DNA from: UM-FILTER-49-7 sp964599895
GTDB taxonomy: Bacteria; Acidobacteriota; Holophagae; Thermotomaculales; Thermotomaculaceae
DNA: 64,000 nucleotides
Direction of reading: 5' to 3'
Assembly: GCA_964599895.1 (NCBI GenBank)
Contig: CAZRHT010000005.1
Span: 8,138 to 72,137, forward strand
Numbering within the stretch: position 1 is the first letter of the stretch; each line of letters begins with the position of its first letter. Of the stretch, positions 1-9,129 are shown piece after piece. The notes beneath the pieces were generated by a model that saw nothing but the letters and a program-made list of their open reading frames with translations, was not told where the DNA came from and did no database searches. The position numbers and the translations under genes are program-made.

Positions 1-218
1 AGGTCATTCCCCGGGACACCGTAATTACCTGCCAGCGGCCAGGTCATGATCAGTATTTGTCCTCGATAGGATGGGTCCGTCAGGTTTTCCGGGTAGCCCA
101 CCATGCCAGTATTGAACACGACTTCCCCTGTAGCGGGTGTTGTAGCACCGAAACTGAATCCTTCCAATACCGTTCCGTCGGCAAGCTCAAACCGTCCTTT
201 TGGCCGTCCGAAGTCCAT
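1..218 (-). CDS. carA: Carbamoyl-phosphate synthase small subunit, 5' part only
   Basis: The gene runs off the left edge of the window, so only the first 72 codons are present. CarA is the glutamine amidotransferase subunit that supplies ammonia for carbamoyl phosphate in pyrimidine and arginine synthesis. The N-terminal CarA domain is clear: an ELADGTVLEGFSFGA opening, then TGEVVFNTGMVGYPENLTDP and a SYRGQILIMTWPLAGNYGV stretch, all in the family order. The ATG at 218 is chosen because a GGGGGA ribosome site lies three bases upstream. A promoter and a folded leader precede it. Confidence is high in identity; the catalytic glutaminase domain is outside the window. Confidence 0.93.
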   Translation of the reverse strand, partial: MDFGRPKGRFELADGTVLEGFSFGATTPATGEVVFNTGMVGYPENLTDPSYRGQILIMTWPLAGNYGVPGND

Positions 219-238
219 GCGTCCCCCATATTGCTTAT

Positions 239-287
239 GAGAATGCCTGCTCAGCCCGAAGGCTTCTTTTCCCGTCAGGTGATTCTC
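239..287 (-). promoter_or_regulatory. Structured RNA leader before carA
   Basis: Read on the minus strand, six bases (GAGAAT) pair with ATTCTC and CCTG pairs with CAGG. Between them is a purine-rich internal loop and a UUCG-capped AGCC/GGCU hairpin. The element ends about 20 bases before the carA start, so it could control translation or antitermination. It does not match PyrR-binding or other riboswitch consensus sequences that I know. The fold was made by eye. Confidence 0.4.
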
Positions 288-340
288 TGTCCTGAAAAAG
301 CTAACATATCGGCCCGGTTGAGACAACAGAAAGAATGCCC

Positions 341-369
341 AATCTATTCTTACAGTCTGGGAATCTCAA
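341..369 (-). promoter_or_regulatory. Probable sigma-70 promoter of carA
   Basis: On the minus strand TTGAGA (369-364) and TAGATT (346-341) are separated by 17 bases. Transcription would start near 334 and give a leader of about 115 nt that contains the fold at 239-287. Confidence 0.45.
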
Positions 370-945
370 CTGTTGAACAACCCATTTCGAACAGCTCTTC
401 AAGTAGCTGCAGGTATTGAAAAGATACCTGAATGGAAGTGAATAAAGCCAGGGTTATGGCAATGAGTCTATCCTGACTTGTATAGGCCCAATAAATGTAA
501 AGAAGGTGTCGACTTTTGTGTCAATTTTCTGTCATAGGACAGTCCATGCGAGATGAATTTGTGGCGGTTTCAGGAGTAAGGTTTAAGCAATATGCACTAA
601 AATGAGGGCTTTACAGTTTCTTAACAGAATCTGTGGAAAACATTGTGGAAAACATCTTTAAAAGCCCCAAAATCTCAATATCGACAGGGGTTTTGACAGA
701 TTGCACAATTCGTGTGTATTCGGTACAAGTCTATGTATAACAGTAGGTTAAAAAAAATGGAAAGGAATTGTACATGCGAATAGTCACTCTGGCTCCAGTT
801 TTTGACAGAAGAGGCCTTTTTTTCAAAAAAATATCTCTTTGTCAGGATTAATTCCGAATAAGGCTTATGTGATTTTGAATGTTGTCCGATCGGTCCCGCA
901 TTGAACTGTGTCCCTGGCTTCAGGAAGCTCCCGTTGGGATAAATA

Positions 946-2784
946 CTAAGGGTAAGTAGATCTGGTTTCTTTGGACTCCAGAGTTTCTGCAAGCCTGCTT
1001 GAAAGACCGTGTATGCTTTTAGATAGTGCCAGGATATGTTGAATCTCATCTGTACTGTCTTTTCCAATTTCCTTGCGTTTTCTGGCGGCGGCTTTCATTG
1101 CCCCTTTTGTTACAAGAAGAGTGGAATCGAACGTCTCATCCATCCGGTTGCTGAAGCTACGGAAGGATGTCCGGATGCTCTGGAAAATAGACCATCGGAG
1201 GTTTTCTACATTGTTGCGCACCAGTTCCCGCACCTGTTCCAGAATTCGTTTTCTGGCCCTTTTCTGCTGAAGACCTGCGCCCAGGAATCTGTCCATAGTT
1301 CCGGGGGAAATAGGGGACAGAGATTGTTTCCACTTGTGTGTGATCCAATAGGGCTTCTGACGGGCAATGAATGAGCCTTCACTTTCCGGGGCGTAAAATG
1401 GGATCTGTAGGATATCAGCAGCATGATGTCTAATGGTTTCAATCAAATGGTCGGTTTCCAGTTGCAGCGGTTCCAGAGTTGATGTCATGTATTTTTTGAA
1501 ACGTCGGGAAAAGAGTCCAAGCCGCTTTTCGAAATAGCCGGGGATAAAATCGGCAAGTTCTTTTCGGACCGACTTTTCCCATCCCCTGCCGAATGTCCCG
1601 GCTTCGCCCTTTTCCACGACCCTTTCAATATCTTTCCGTGCTTCCTGTTCCAGTTGTTCAACATCTTCCTGCATTTTCTTCAAAGCGCGTTTCTCTTCTC
1701 CGATCAGGCGGTCCCGTACAGCGAGATGCTCAATACGGATTTGACTCAGCTTTTCCTCAAAGAGAGCAATTCGTTTTTCAAGATCGGTGAGGGGTAGTTC
1801 CAGGGATCTCAGTGATACGGTAAGCTCCATCAGGAGGTCGTTCAGGATGTCCAGTGTCCGGCGACTCAGTGCCTCATGTAAGGCAGCCTGCTTTTCTCTT
1901 GCAAGGAAACTGAAGATACGGGCTTCCAGATCGGCCATTCCGCTTTTTTCCCATCCGTCTTTATCTTGATATATTTTTGCTGTAAGGCCTTTTTTTGATG
2001 AAACGGGAAACATTGAGTCCGGGTTTATTCCGGCTTTGGTTCTGACAGTTTCTTTCAAGAAAGAAATAGCCTGGTCCAGTTCGTCTTTATCGAGATAGTC
2101 AATTTTGTTCAGAATGAAGAACAGTCGGGGGACCCGGTCCCGAACCGATTTCAGGAATTCAATCTCAGTTTCAGTCAAAGGAGGGTCGGCGGAGGTGACA
2201 AAAAGGGCGGCATCGCATTGGGAGAGGAAATCCATGGTAGCGACAGTGTTGTGGCGAAACGTGGAACCGATCCCCGGTGTGTCAATGAACACCACCCCAT
2301 TTTTCAAAATTTCTGAAGGGTGAAATACCTGGATTTCGGTTACATTCAATGCGTTTTCGGGGTTTTGGGTTTCATTGACAAAGTGGTTGAGAAAGGAAGT
2401 CAGGTCACCGGTACTCTGCTCTTCAGTGACAGCCTCCCCGTTGTACTCCCTGGTAATCTTCACCCCTTTTTCGCCGAGCCTCACCCAGGTGGGAAGTGCG
2501 GTAACCGGCAGCACTGAGCTGGGAAGGAGAGCTTCTCCAAGAATCGCGTTCAATAAAGTGCTCTTGCCCCGCTTGAACTGACCCAGTACCGCCAGGTGAA
2601 GCCGTTCCTCCCTTAATTGTTCGCGAAGATCATTCAGTTTTGATAGTTGAGTGGCATCGGGGCGCTTTGACTGGAGAAGGGCAACCGTTTTGTCCAGTAA
2701 TCCGGGAAGGAAGAACGGACTCTTTGGAGAAGCAATACTTTTCTTTGAATCAATTTTCCTGCTGGCTGATTCCCGGTCGGTCAT
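946..2784 (-). CDS. Dynamin-family GTPase
   Basis: A 612-residue dynamin-like GTPase. The GTPase domain shows P-loop GQFKRGKST (about 68-76), switch II DTPGIG (about 170) and G4 motif NKID. It is followed by about 350 residues rich in charged helices, as expected for the stalk of bacterial dynamin-like proteins that remodel or fuse membranes. No clear transmembrane segment is seen, so peripheral membrane binding is inferred. The ATG at 2784 is preferred over an in-frame TTG at 2811 because AGGAGG sits five bases before it. It is transcribed away from the gene at 3017 from a near-consensus promoter. The substrate membrane and partner are unknown. Confidence 0.85.
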   Translation of the reverse strand: MTDRESASRKIDSKKSIASPKSPFFLPGLLDKTVALLQSKRPDATQLSKLNDLREQLREERLHLAVLGQFKRGKSTLLNAILGEALLPSSVLPVTALPTWVRLGEKGVKITREYNGEAVTEEQSTGDLTSFLNHFVNETQNPENALNVTEIQVFHPSEILKNGVVFIDTPGIGSTFRHNTVATMDFLSQCDAALFVTSADPPLTETEIEFLKSVRDRVPRLFFILNKIDYLDKDELDQAISFLKETVRTKAGINPDSMFPVSSKKGLTAKIYQDKDGWEKSGMADLEARIFSFLAREKQAALHEALSRRTLDILNDLLMELTVSLRSLELPLTDLEKRIALFEEKLSQIRIEHLAVRDRLIGEEKRALKKMQEDVEQLEQEARKDIERVVEKGEAGTFGRGWEKSVRKELADFIPGYFEKRLGLFSRRFKKYMTSTLEPLQLETDHLIETIRHHAADILQIPFYAPESEGSFIARQKPYWITHKWKQSLSPISPGTMDRFLGAGLQQKRARKRILEQVRELVRNNVENLRWSIFQSIRTSFRSFSNRMDETFDSTLLVTKGAMKAAARKRKEIGKDSTDEIQHILALSKSIHGLSSRLAETLESKETRSTYP

Positions 2785-2874
2785 GGGTCCTCCTGATGTT
2801 GTCTGTTTCAACCAGGAGTCATCAGCCGCATGGCGGTTAAATGGGGGACTCCTTCCCCTTAAAAAGTTTGTATC

Positions 2875-2902
2875 ATTATATCCGCTGAGACGTTTTTGTC
2901 AA
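2875..2902 (-). promoter_or_regulatory. Sigma-70 promoter of dynamin-like gene
   Basis: On the minus strand a perfect TTGACA (902-897) and a perfect TATAAT (880-875) are 16 bases apart. The predicted start is about 85 bases before the ATG at 2784. Confidence 0.7.
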
Positions 2903-2923
2903 AAAATGTCTGGGAGAAAGCCT

Positions 2924-2952
2924 TTGACATTGAAATTGAGATTCAATATTCT
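2924..2952 (+). promoter_or_regulatory. Sigma-70 promoter of the large exported protein
   Basis: TTGACA (2924-2929) and TATTCT (2947-2952) with a 17-base spacer. The spacer contains an inverted repeat, ATTGAA-N7-TTCAAT, which could be an operator. This promoter lies back to back with the minus-strand promoter at 2875-2902. Confidence 0.6.
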
Positions 2953-3016
2953 ATGGGACAAGTTCAGATTTCAAGCTGCACGTCTGGAAGAACAGCATTG
3001 AAGTTGGTGAAGTGAA

Positions 3017-6000
3017 ATGAATCGAGATACTGGGACCTTCAGGAAAGCCAGAGAGGAAAGAAACCCGGGTGCGGACCTGCTTTTTTTTCTGTTCCTTCTG
3101 TTCTTTTTCTGTTGTTCGTCCCTCTTTTCGGCACCTCCAAGAGTTGTCATGATTCAGGATATGAGCAGCGGGAAGGCGCTTAAGGTTGAGAGTTTCTCTG
3201 TGACATGCAGTGTTCTTCTGACCTCCGTTGACCGGGACAATGCTTCTTTTCTCATGGTAAATGGACTCAACGGAGAGGGAGTTTCCTTTCAGTATAGGAA
3301 GTCTCCTAATTACTACCTTACCGTGGATGGAAATGAATTGGCACTTTCGTACCGGAAGCACAGCAAGTGGTTCCTGAAAATGGCCAGCTTCAAGCTTATT
3401 AGAAAAAGCGATGGCAGCGTTCAGATTGAATCTGCCGGGAAACCGGGATACATGCTGGCTGTCTCCGCTTCCATTCCCATCGTCTCCACCGCAGGGGGCA
3501 ATTTCATGCTCCGTTCTCCGGTGCCGGAACCCGAAAGTGACGAAACTGAAACCAGCCCCGTACAGACGCTGAACCCTCCGGTCCGTCAGCCCGTCAGCCC
3601 GAACATGTCCCAAAACCGCCACATTACCACAACCTCCGCTTCCCCAGAACAAGGGAAGCCCGAGACACCGAAACATACAGAATCTATAGGTTCCTTGGTC
3701 TTGAACGTGCTTTCCACCCAGGCAAAGGCAATCAAGGGCCTTTTCACCTCAAGTCCGGAAACAAAGGCGAAAGAACCTGCAACGGATGAGGTCGAAGCGG
3801 CAAAACATACGGTGAAAGAAGGAACCGGGTGGAACAACCCGTCGAAAGAGGCCGCCAGCCCTGCTGTATTACAAATCCCGCCAATGGGAGACATGGCAGC
3901 CCTGAATGATTTCGTGGATACTGGAGCCATTACCACAACCATGAATCTGTTGAAGAAGTTGTATGGGGAATTGACACCGGAGCAGGAAGCATCATTGAGA
4001 AAGCAATTTGACCAATACTATGAATATCCCTGTGAGGAAGTAAAAGAATACTTCAGGAAACTCAACCGGGAGCTGTACCGGCTGGTTACTCTGAAAATGA
4101 GGTTGTCCGTTGAAATGAGCGGGTACGGGCAGGCAGCCGCCGAGTCTACGAACGCGCTGGCGTTTCAGAATGAAACCATGGCGAAGGCTGCATCCCGACA
4201 TCTGATCCAGCGGCGGAAACGAATTCTCTCCATTCAACAGCAGCTTGCACAAATCAACATGCACCTGAACACCGTCGGGGACGTACCCAATGCCCTGGAA
4301 GTCAAAAAGAAGAGAGAAAAATTCTTCGAAGATATGATCCTTCTTTCGTTGAATGAACAGAAATCACAACGCAAGCCGGCCATGGATCAATCGACCTCAG
4401 CAAGAGTTGAAACGTCAACCAACAATGTGGGGTTCAAGTATATATCGATCAACACAAAACCCGAGATCAGAAAGCTGGTCTCCGATCCATATTCCGTTAC
4501 ATATGAGGAGAAAGCTGGACAAAGCGAAGGGCTTTTCACATTCTATGATGCCAGACAGCAGTGGGATTCCGAGAACCCAACGCCCAGAGGTGACAGTGTC
4601 GCTACGTTTACCTGGAAACTGCCATCAGCCATTTTCGCAGTTGTGGACGACACAAAAGTCAACGACTGGGTCATTAGTAATACAAGGCCCACTGAAAAAT
4701 GGAATATTGACCTGGCTGCTTCGTCCAACTGCAATGTTCGAATGGAAAGCGTTATTCTGCCATCAGTTCCAGCAAAGATGAATCTGGATGACCTGTTTCA
4801 GGGCGGACAGGAAATATCGGGGATGGAAATTCGATTTACCCAGAGTCTGTTTAATTCACTGCACCAGAATCATGGTGTAATCGCACTCCGGTTCCGAATT
4901 TTGTCAGGGAATGGTGGAAAGGACCCAACGGTTCTGGTTCTGTACAGATTCCAGTTGCAGAACGATATGGAAAAGAGAAAACAGGAACCGCAGGTCAATG
5001 AAGCTGATTTCGCCATGCCAGGCAAAGAAGACTATTACAAACTTCAGATCGAGCAGTTGAAAGAGGATATCGACCGGTACAGAAGCATGTTGCGCAAGGC
5101 GGGAACTGACGCGGAGAAAAAGCACTACGAATGGATGATCATGGGAAAAGAAGCGGACCTTCAGCAACAGAAAGACCTGCTGGCCGAGGTGAAAACCGGA
5201 CAGTTCCGGCATACGGAAACCCGTTGGGACAAAGTCAACGCAGAAATTTCAGCCAACCGTTTTCTGGAAGACAGTCGAAAATACGAGGAAAAGATCCACC
5301 AGGCAGAATACCGTACGGATATGATTCGAAAAATCGGAGAGATGTCCAACAAAATAACCGAACAGGATGAGCTGGGGGTTCGGGACTGGGCAGAACGGCA
5401 GCGGAAAGCCGCACTTGAAGCTGGAGATGATGCAAAACTGGCCGCCATCTACACCGCCTTGCAGAAAAGATACCAGCAGAATCTGGAAGAAGGCCAGACG
5501 TCTGCAGGCCTGGAAGTCGCAAAAATGGATGACTACCTGGAAGCAGCCAAATATGTAAAAGACAAGGCGGATACCGGCTTCATGATTGCGTCCACTATTC
5601 AGTCTGGAGGTACCATGTATCTCTATGCCGCCTATACCGGGTTGACCAACGGCATCAGTGACGGTATCAGGTCAGGTGTGGAACATGCTGTCAAAAGCCT
5701 CAACATGACGACCATGATCGCAGGCAGTGCTTATGATGGATACAACGTCGTGGATCCCCGGACGGGGAAGAAGATGGGTTGGAAAGGCGCGGCTAAAAAT
5801 ACAGCCATAACAGTTGCGCTCCTCGGGGTGTGCCATGTGGCCATAAAGGGCGCGGTCAAGACATGCACAGTTGCAGAGGAGGCATACAGTAAATATGCCT
5901 TTGAAAGCGCGATGACTGTACAGGAGCGGGAAATGTCCATCACCATGGTGAACCAGTATGAGAAAAAGCTTCTGCAGATGGAAAAACTGGCACAGCGGGG

Positions 6001-6877
6001 AGAGAGTGCTGCCGCAAGAGAGCAGGCCCTACTGATGGAAAAGGAAACAGAGAAACTCATGGCCAATCCCCATGCCAAAAATTACTTGAAATACAACGGA
6101 TCTCCGGAAATCCAGCGGGCATATGTCCAGTATGAAAACAAGGTAAAAGCCAGGGTTGAAGCCAGATTCAAAAAAATGATGGAAGAAAGAGGGTGGGACA
6201 AGTTCGAGTTGAAGGAATTTCGGAACGCTGCCTCAGGCGACTCCGTCCCTATGGACTGGGACATTGGACTGATTGAAGACAAGCTGCAAACAGTTAACAT
6301 CAAGGGAAAAGAAATCAAATTCATAATGAAAAACGGGAGACGCATGTCAGTGAAGCAATTTCAGAAAGAAGGTGAAGAACTGTTTCGAAAGGCGTACCAC
6401 CTTGAAACCGGATACTCCGCCGAAGGTTCCTTCGCGAACCTGACCACCTCTGCACACAATGAAGCATTCAAGGATGTGGCCATTCTCACCGACCCCTCCA
6501 GGGCAAGCAGAGAGCTCGCCGAGGAGACGGCAGGAACAGTCAAATACAAAGCGGATCACATGCTTGGAAAGCATAGCGCGGGCTTCATTACCAAAGCCGG
6601 GAAAATGGGAGAAGCCTGCAGGGGACTGGCAAAGGAAATCCGAACGAAACTGATTCCCAACCTTCAGCAGTGGAAAGATGGTCAGAAAGCTCTCCTGGAC
6701 AACATGAACGGGGTGCAATATTTCAACAGACTTGAAGCAGTGCTTCGCGAATTCGGAGAAAACCGCATCAACATCGTGGAAGCCGAGCGTTCCGTAAGAA
6801 GATTGACAGGAAAATCACTGGATGAACTGCCCGCTTTTATTAGCGGTTCTCTAAAACATGCCATTCAAGCTAAATGA
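3017..6877 (+). CDS. Very large exported protein of unknown function, multi-domain
   Basis: I do not recognise this 1286-residue protein. After about 20 charged residues comes a strongly hydrophobic signal or anchor segment (about 21-41), then a beta-rich region (about 42-165) resembling a beta-trefoil-like fold in its repeat of short strands. A Pro/Ser/Thr-rich linker (about 170-300) follows, then charged helices that are probably coiled coil (about 320-440 and 670-850). A Gly/Ala-rich hydrophobic stretch lies at about 851-955. The C-terminal part has a GDS-x4-DWDIG motif (about 1074-1084), loosely like the GS-DxD motif of nucleotidyltransferases, and a later HNEAFKDV. The order signal, fibrous helices, hydrophobic segment, small C-terminal domain recalls large secreted effectors, but that is inference. 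Two small membrane proteins follow closely. Confidence 0.7.
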   Translation: MNRDTGTFRKAREERNPGADLLFFLFLLFFFCCSSLFSAPPRVVMIQDMSSGKALKVESFSVTCSVLLTSVDRDNASFLMVNGLNGEGVSFQYRKSPNYYLTVDGNELALSYRKHSKWFLKMASFKLIRKSDGSVQIESAGKPGYMLAVSASIPIVSTAGGNFMLRSPVPEPESDETETSPVQTLNPPVRQPVSPNMSQNRHITTTSASPEQGKPETPKHTESIGSLVLNVLSTQAKAIKGLFTSSPETKAKEPATDEVEAAKHTVKEGTGWNNPSKEAASPAVLQIPPMGDMAALNDFVDTGAITTTMNLLKKLYGELTPEQEASLRKQFDQYYEYPCEEVKEYFRKLNRELYRLVTLKMRLSVEMSGYGQAAAESTNALAFQNETMAKAASRHLIQRRKRILSIQQQLAQINMHLNTVGDVPNALEVKKKREKFFEDMILLSLNEQKSQRKPAMDQSTSARVETSTNNVGFKYISINTKPEIRKLVSDPYSVTYEEKAGQSEGLFTFYDARQQWDSENPTPRGDSVATFTWKLPSAIFAVVDDTKVNDWVISNTRPTEKWNIDLAASSNCNVRMESVILPSVPAKMNLDDLFQGGQEISGMEIRFTQSLFNSLHQNHGVIALRFRILSGNGGKDPTVLVLYRFQLQNDMEKRKQEPQVNEADFAMPGKEDYYKLQIEQLKEDIDRYRSMLRKAGTDAEKKHYEWMIMGKEADLQQQKDLLAEVKTGQFRHTETRWDKVNAEISANRFLEDSRKYEEKIHQAEYRTDMIRKIGEMSNKITEQDELGVRDWAERQRKAALEAGDDAKLAAIYTALQKRYQQNLEEGQTSAGLEVAKMDDYLEAAKYVKDKADTGFMIASTIQSGGTMYLYAAYTGLTNGISDGIRSGVEHAVKSLNMTTMIAGSAYDGYNVVDPRTGKKMGWKGAAKNTAITVALLGVCHVAIKGAVKTCTVAEEAYSKYAFESAMTVQEREMSITMVNQYEKKLLQMEKLAQRGESAAAREQALLMEKETEKLMANPHAKNYLKYNGSPEIQRAYVQYENKVKARVEARFKKMMEERGWDKFELKEFRNAASGDSVPMDWDIGLIEDKLQTVNIKGKEIKFIMKNGRRMSVKQFQKEGEELFRKAYHLETGYSAEGSFANLTTSAHNEAFKDVAILTDPSRASRELAEETAGTVKYKADHMLGKHSAGFITKAGKMGEACRGLAKEIRTKLIPNLQQWKDGQKALLDNMNGVQYFNRLEAVLREFGENRINIVEAERSVRRLTGKSLDELPAFISGSLKHAIQAK

Positions 6878-6889
6878 AGGGGGAGATAA

Positions 6890-7198
6890 ATGGAACTTGT
6901 ATATGGGATTCTGGTGGCAATTGCGCTGACGATCATTCTTGGGGTTTTCCAGAATCGGAAGAAGAGGCAGGCATGGAATGGAACGGTGACAAAGATTAAA
7001 TATGTACCGCAATATTACGATGACGCCAATAACCTGATACAGGCTCGCTATGTTATTCATTATCGAACAGATGCCGGGAAAAAGAGCAAAATTCATGTCA
7101 ATGAACACCAGTTCGGACAACAGTTCCCCGGCCTGCAGGAGGGAGGACGGTTACAAAAACAGCCGGGAAAATATCTCCCGGATATGGTCAGATCGTGA
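6890..7198 (+). CDS. Small membrane-anchored protein, unknown
   Basis: A 102-residue protein with one N-terminal transmembrane helix (about 4-20, ending in NRKKRQ, which suggests the rest is cytoplasmic) followed by a small beta-rich domain. The fragment YVIHYRTDAGKK and a PGLQEGGRL turn resemble short domains of the kind found in bacterial DUF7489/DUF3592-like proteins, but I cannot assign one. It starts 13 bases after the large gene, with a GGGGGAGA ribosome site, so the two are probably co-transcribed. Confidence 0.65.
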   Translation: MELVYGILVAIALTIILGVFQNRKKRQAWNGTVTKIKYVPQYYDDANNLIQARYVIHYRTDAGKKSKIHVNEHQFGQQFPGLQEGGRLQKQPGKYLPDMVRS

Positions 7199-7226
7199 TG
7201 AAAACTGAATCCTCGTGGGAACCGCG

Positions 7227-8159
7227 ATGACTGGCAAAAAAGCGACTGAAGACTCCCTGGACTTTGAAATCAGGATTTCCATTTTCAACAATCCGCTTCT
7301 CTGGCGACAACTTCTTATTGTATCGTTTCTTTCTTCCGGATTTGTACTGTTCCTTCTTGTGGGCCTCAACCTGTATGAAGGGAACTGGGAACAGATTCCC
7401 GGTTCTTTCCTGACCTGGCTTGTCCTGGCAGGGGGAATATTTGCCGCCTTCGCCTTGATCCTGATGTTTCTGTCCAGGGGAATCGTGACCCGGTACGTGA
7501 TTTCGGATGAGGGCATAGTTCAGGAAACATTGACAGGGATGAGAAAACTCACCCGTAAGGTCCCATTTTTTGCTCTTTTGTTTGGCGGGACCAGAGGAAT
7601 GACTGCCGCAGGTGCCGGAATGCTTGCAAAATCAAGGGAAGTCATCGGGATGGAGTGGAAGGACGTGTCTGCTGTGGAGATGTTTCCTTCCCGATTTGAA
7701 ATCCGCCTGAAAAATAAGTGGCGGACAGTTATTCAGCTTATGTGTCTGCCGGAAAATTACCAGGATATTGTTGAAATTGTCCATCAACAGGTGTCTGAAA
7801 GCCCGCCGGAGGAATCGGATTCTGTCTTTTCACAGATGATCTGCAGTTTGTCCACTCTTCTTCTTGGTTTTTTTCTATTTCCGATTCTCCCGGTTCGCGT
7901 TCCGGGGCTGTTTATTATTCTCATCATGATTTTTTCCTTTCCCGCAATCTGGAGCGATACAAAAATCCGGAAGATTTCTGCAGTTATTATTTTGTTTCTT
8001 CTGATTTCCGGAATTTCACTGGCAGTTTACTTCGGAGAAGTGAATTTCAGCCGTTCCGGTTGCATGTACGCTTTCGCGATAGAGTTTCTGGCGTGGTTTT
8101 TCTTTATGTTTATAGCACTTCGGGCACTTTTTACAGGGAAACATACCCTGACATTATAA
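7227..8159 (+). CDS. Integral membrane protein, unknown
   Basis: A 310-residue membrane protein with about five to six hydrophobic helices: a pair near residues 27-80, and the rest clustered in the C-terminal third (about 205-305). Between them lies a soluble segment of about 120 residues of the bacterial PH-domain kind (strands with RYVISDEGIVQE at its start), although that fold is only suggested. I chose the ATG at 7227; a GTG at 7215 in the same frame is possible. It is the third gene of the group starting at 3017 and ends 31 bases before a convergent gene. Confidence 0.6.
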   Translation: MTGKKATEDSLDFEIRISIFNNPLLWRQLLIVSFLSSGFVLFLLVGLNLYEGNWEQIPGSFLTWLVLAGGIFAAFALILMFLSRGIVTRYVISDEGIVQETLTGMRKLTRKVPFFALLFGGTRGMTAAGAGMLAKSREVIGMEWKDVSAVEMFPSRFEIRLKNKWRTVIQLMCLPENYQDIVEIVHQQVSESPPEESDSVFSQMICSLSTLLLGFFLFPILPVRVPGLFIILIMIFSFPAIWSDTKIRKISAVIILFLLISGISLAVYFGEVNFSRSGCMYAFAIEFLAWFFFMFIALRALFTGKHTLTL

Positions 8160-8190
8160 ATCTGTGCCGATCATCTCTGTTACATTAGCA

Positions 8191-8964
8191 CTATCTGTTA
8201 TCCGACCCCGACACTCGGCTGGTATGAGAAGCGGCCGTGATGCTGGCGAGTTGATTCAATGCAATGGAGGGGCGGCTGCCGGGGTGGCGTCGAGAAACCG
8301 GCTCGTGGTGGGCCATGGATTCGCTGACGAGGGAGCTGCGTGGGATTTTTACGGAGTTGAATGCCACCCGTCGGTGTCGGCTTTCCACATACCGGTGCGC
8401 CTGATTCGCGAGGGACGCGTTCCGTGCTACCTGGTTGAAGATCACCTGAATATCAACATCAAAGTCATTGAAATCACGTAATACCATGGCAATATCTGCC
8501 CCGGTGCCGGGACCGGGGATAAAGGGCATCAGGACGGAGTCACTGAAGTTCCATGCGTTCACGGAAAACAGGTTGTAGGCCGGGCCGGTGTCAATGATGA
8601 TGAAATCATGTTCACCCTTAGCTGGCATCAACTTTTTCTTCAATTTCATATAGGAGAAGGGTTTACTCAGCATATGGTAGTCCATTCCTGCCAGTTCATC
8701 TGTGGAGGGGATAAGATAGAGGTTCTGGTCCACAAACAGAGTTGTTTTCCACCATGTAGTACTTCGGGTGAGGAGGTCTTTGACAGAATAAGTGATCAAT
8801 TCTTCCCGCTGACCCATGGCGCGGGTGAGGGAAGCCTTGGGATCCATGTCCACGGACAGAACTTTGTAGCCGAGCCCGGCCAGGCCATGGGCCAGGTGAA
8901 AGGCTATTGAAGTTTTTCCTGTTCCTCCCAGCGGGTTGCTGACGGTAATAACAGTTGCCTGCAC
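8191..8964 (-). CDS. ParA/MinD-like P-loop ATPase
   Basis: A 257-residue ParA-family ATPase. It has the deviant Walker A box GGTGKTS (about 13-19) at the very N-terminus, VDMDPKASL as switch I, and IIIDTGPAYN as Walker B/switch II. ParA-type proteins position plasmids, chromosomes or protein complexes by dimerising on nucleoid DNA. There is no ParB gene beside it, so it is probably an orphan that positions some other cargo. The last about 40 residues (arginine- and serine-rich) are unusual for the family. A GTG start at 8964 is supported by AGGAG seven bases upstream. Confidence 0.8.
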   Translation of the reverse strand: MQATVITVSNPLGGTGKTSIAFHLAHGLAGLGYKVLSVDMDPKASLTRAMGQREELITYSVKDLLTRSTTWWKTTLFVDQNLYLIPSTDELAGMDYHMLSKPFSYMKLKKKLMPAKGEHDFIIIDTGPAYNLFSVNAWNFSDSVLMPFIPGPGTGADIAMVLRDFNDFDVDIQVIFNQVARNASLANQAHRYVESRHRRVAFNSVKIPRSSLVSESMAHHEPVSRRHPGSRPSIALNQLASITAASHTSRVSGSDNR

Positions 8965-9092
8965 GGTGCGCTCCTCTCTGGCATGGTGCCGTATAATTTT
9001 CTCCCCTGTTCATAAGGTAGGCGGAAATTCAAAGGGAACCAGTAACGCAGGTCACAAAAATGGAAATAATTCAGTTTTGAAGGAAAGGGACG

Positions 9093-9128
9093 TTAAGCTC
9101 AAACTCCAATCTTAGCTCAAACTTAGTT
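9093..9128. repeat. Hexamer-phased intergenic repeat copy
   Basis: Contains two copies of CTCAAAC in a CTTA-rich context at six-base phasing (TTAAGCTCAAACTCC and TTAGCTCAAACTTAG). It is read as (R)AGTTT-type hexamers on the minus strand, like the arrays at 11119, 12363 and 22119. No inverted partner is evident here. Confidence 0.45.
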
Positions 9129-9129
9129 T

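Larger units (their letters stand above)
219..945. other. Long non-coding stretch between carA and the dynamin-like gene
   Basis: About 730 bases with no convincing gene. It holds the carA leader and promoter at its left end, and a perfect tandem duplication of a 12-mer (TGTGGAAAACAT) at 632-655, whose 9-mer TGTGGAAAA is one base from a reverse DnaA box. At 661-699 an imperfect inverted repeat (AAAA-G-CCCC and GGGGTTTT) lies about 250 bases downstream of the dynamin-like gene stop. A minus-strand open frame at 675-1067 overlaps the end of the GTPase gene and shows no recognisable features. Confidence 0.5.

Noticed and set aside
57..419. Plus-strand open frame of 120 codons at the left edge
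   Set aside because: It is antisense to the clear carA start and its leader; composition shows no protein motif.
675..1067. Minus-strand open frame of 130 codons
   Set aside because: It overlaps the end of the dynamin-like gene in another frame and has no recognisable features or ribosome site.
8164..8481. Plus-strand frame opposite the ParA-like gene
   Set aside because: Antisense shadow; the minus-strand product has clear ParA motifs.
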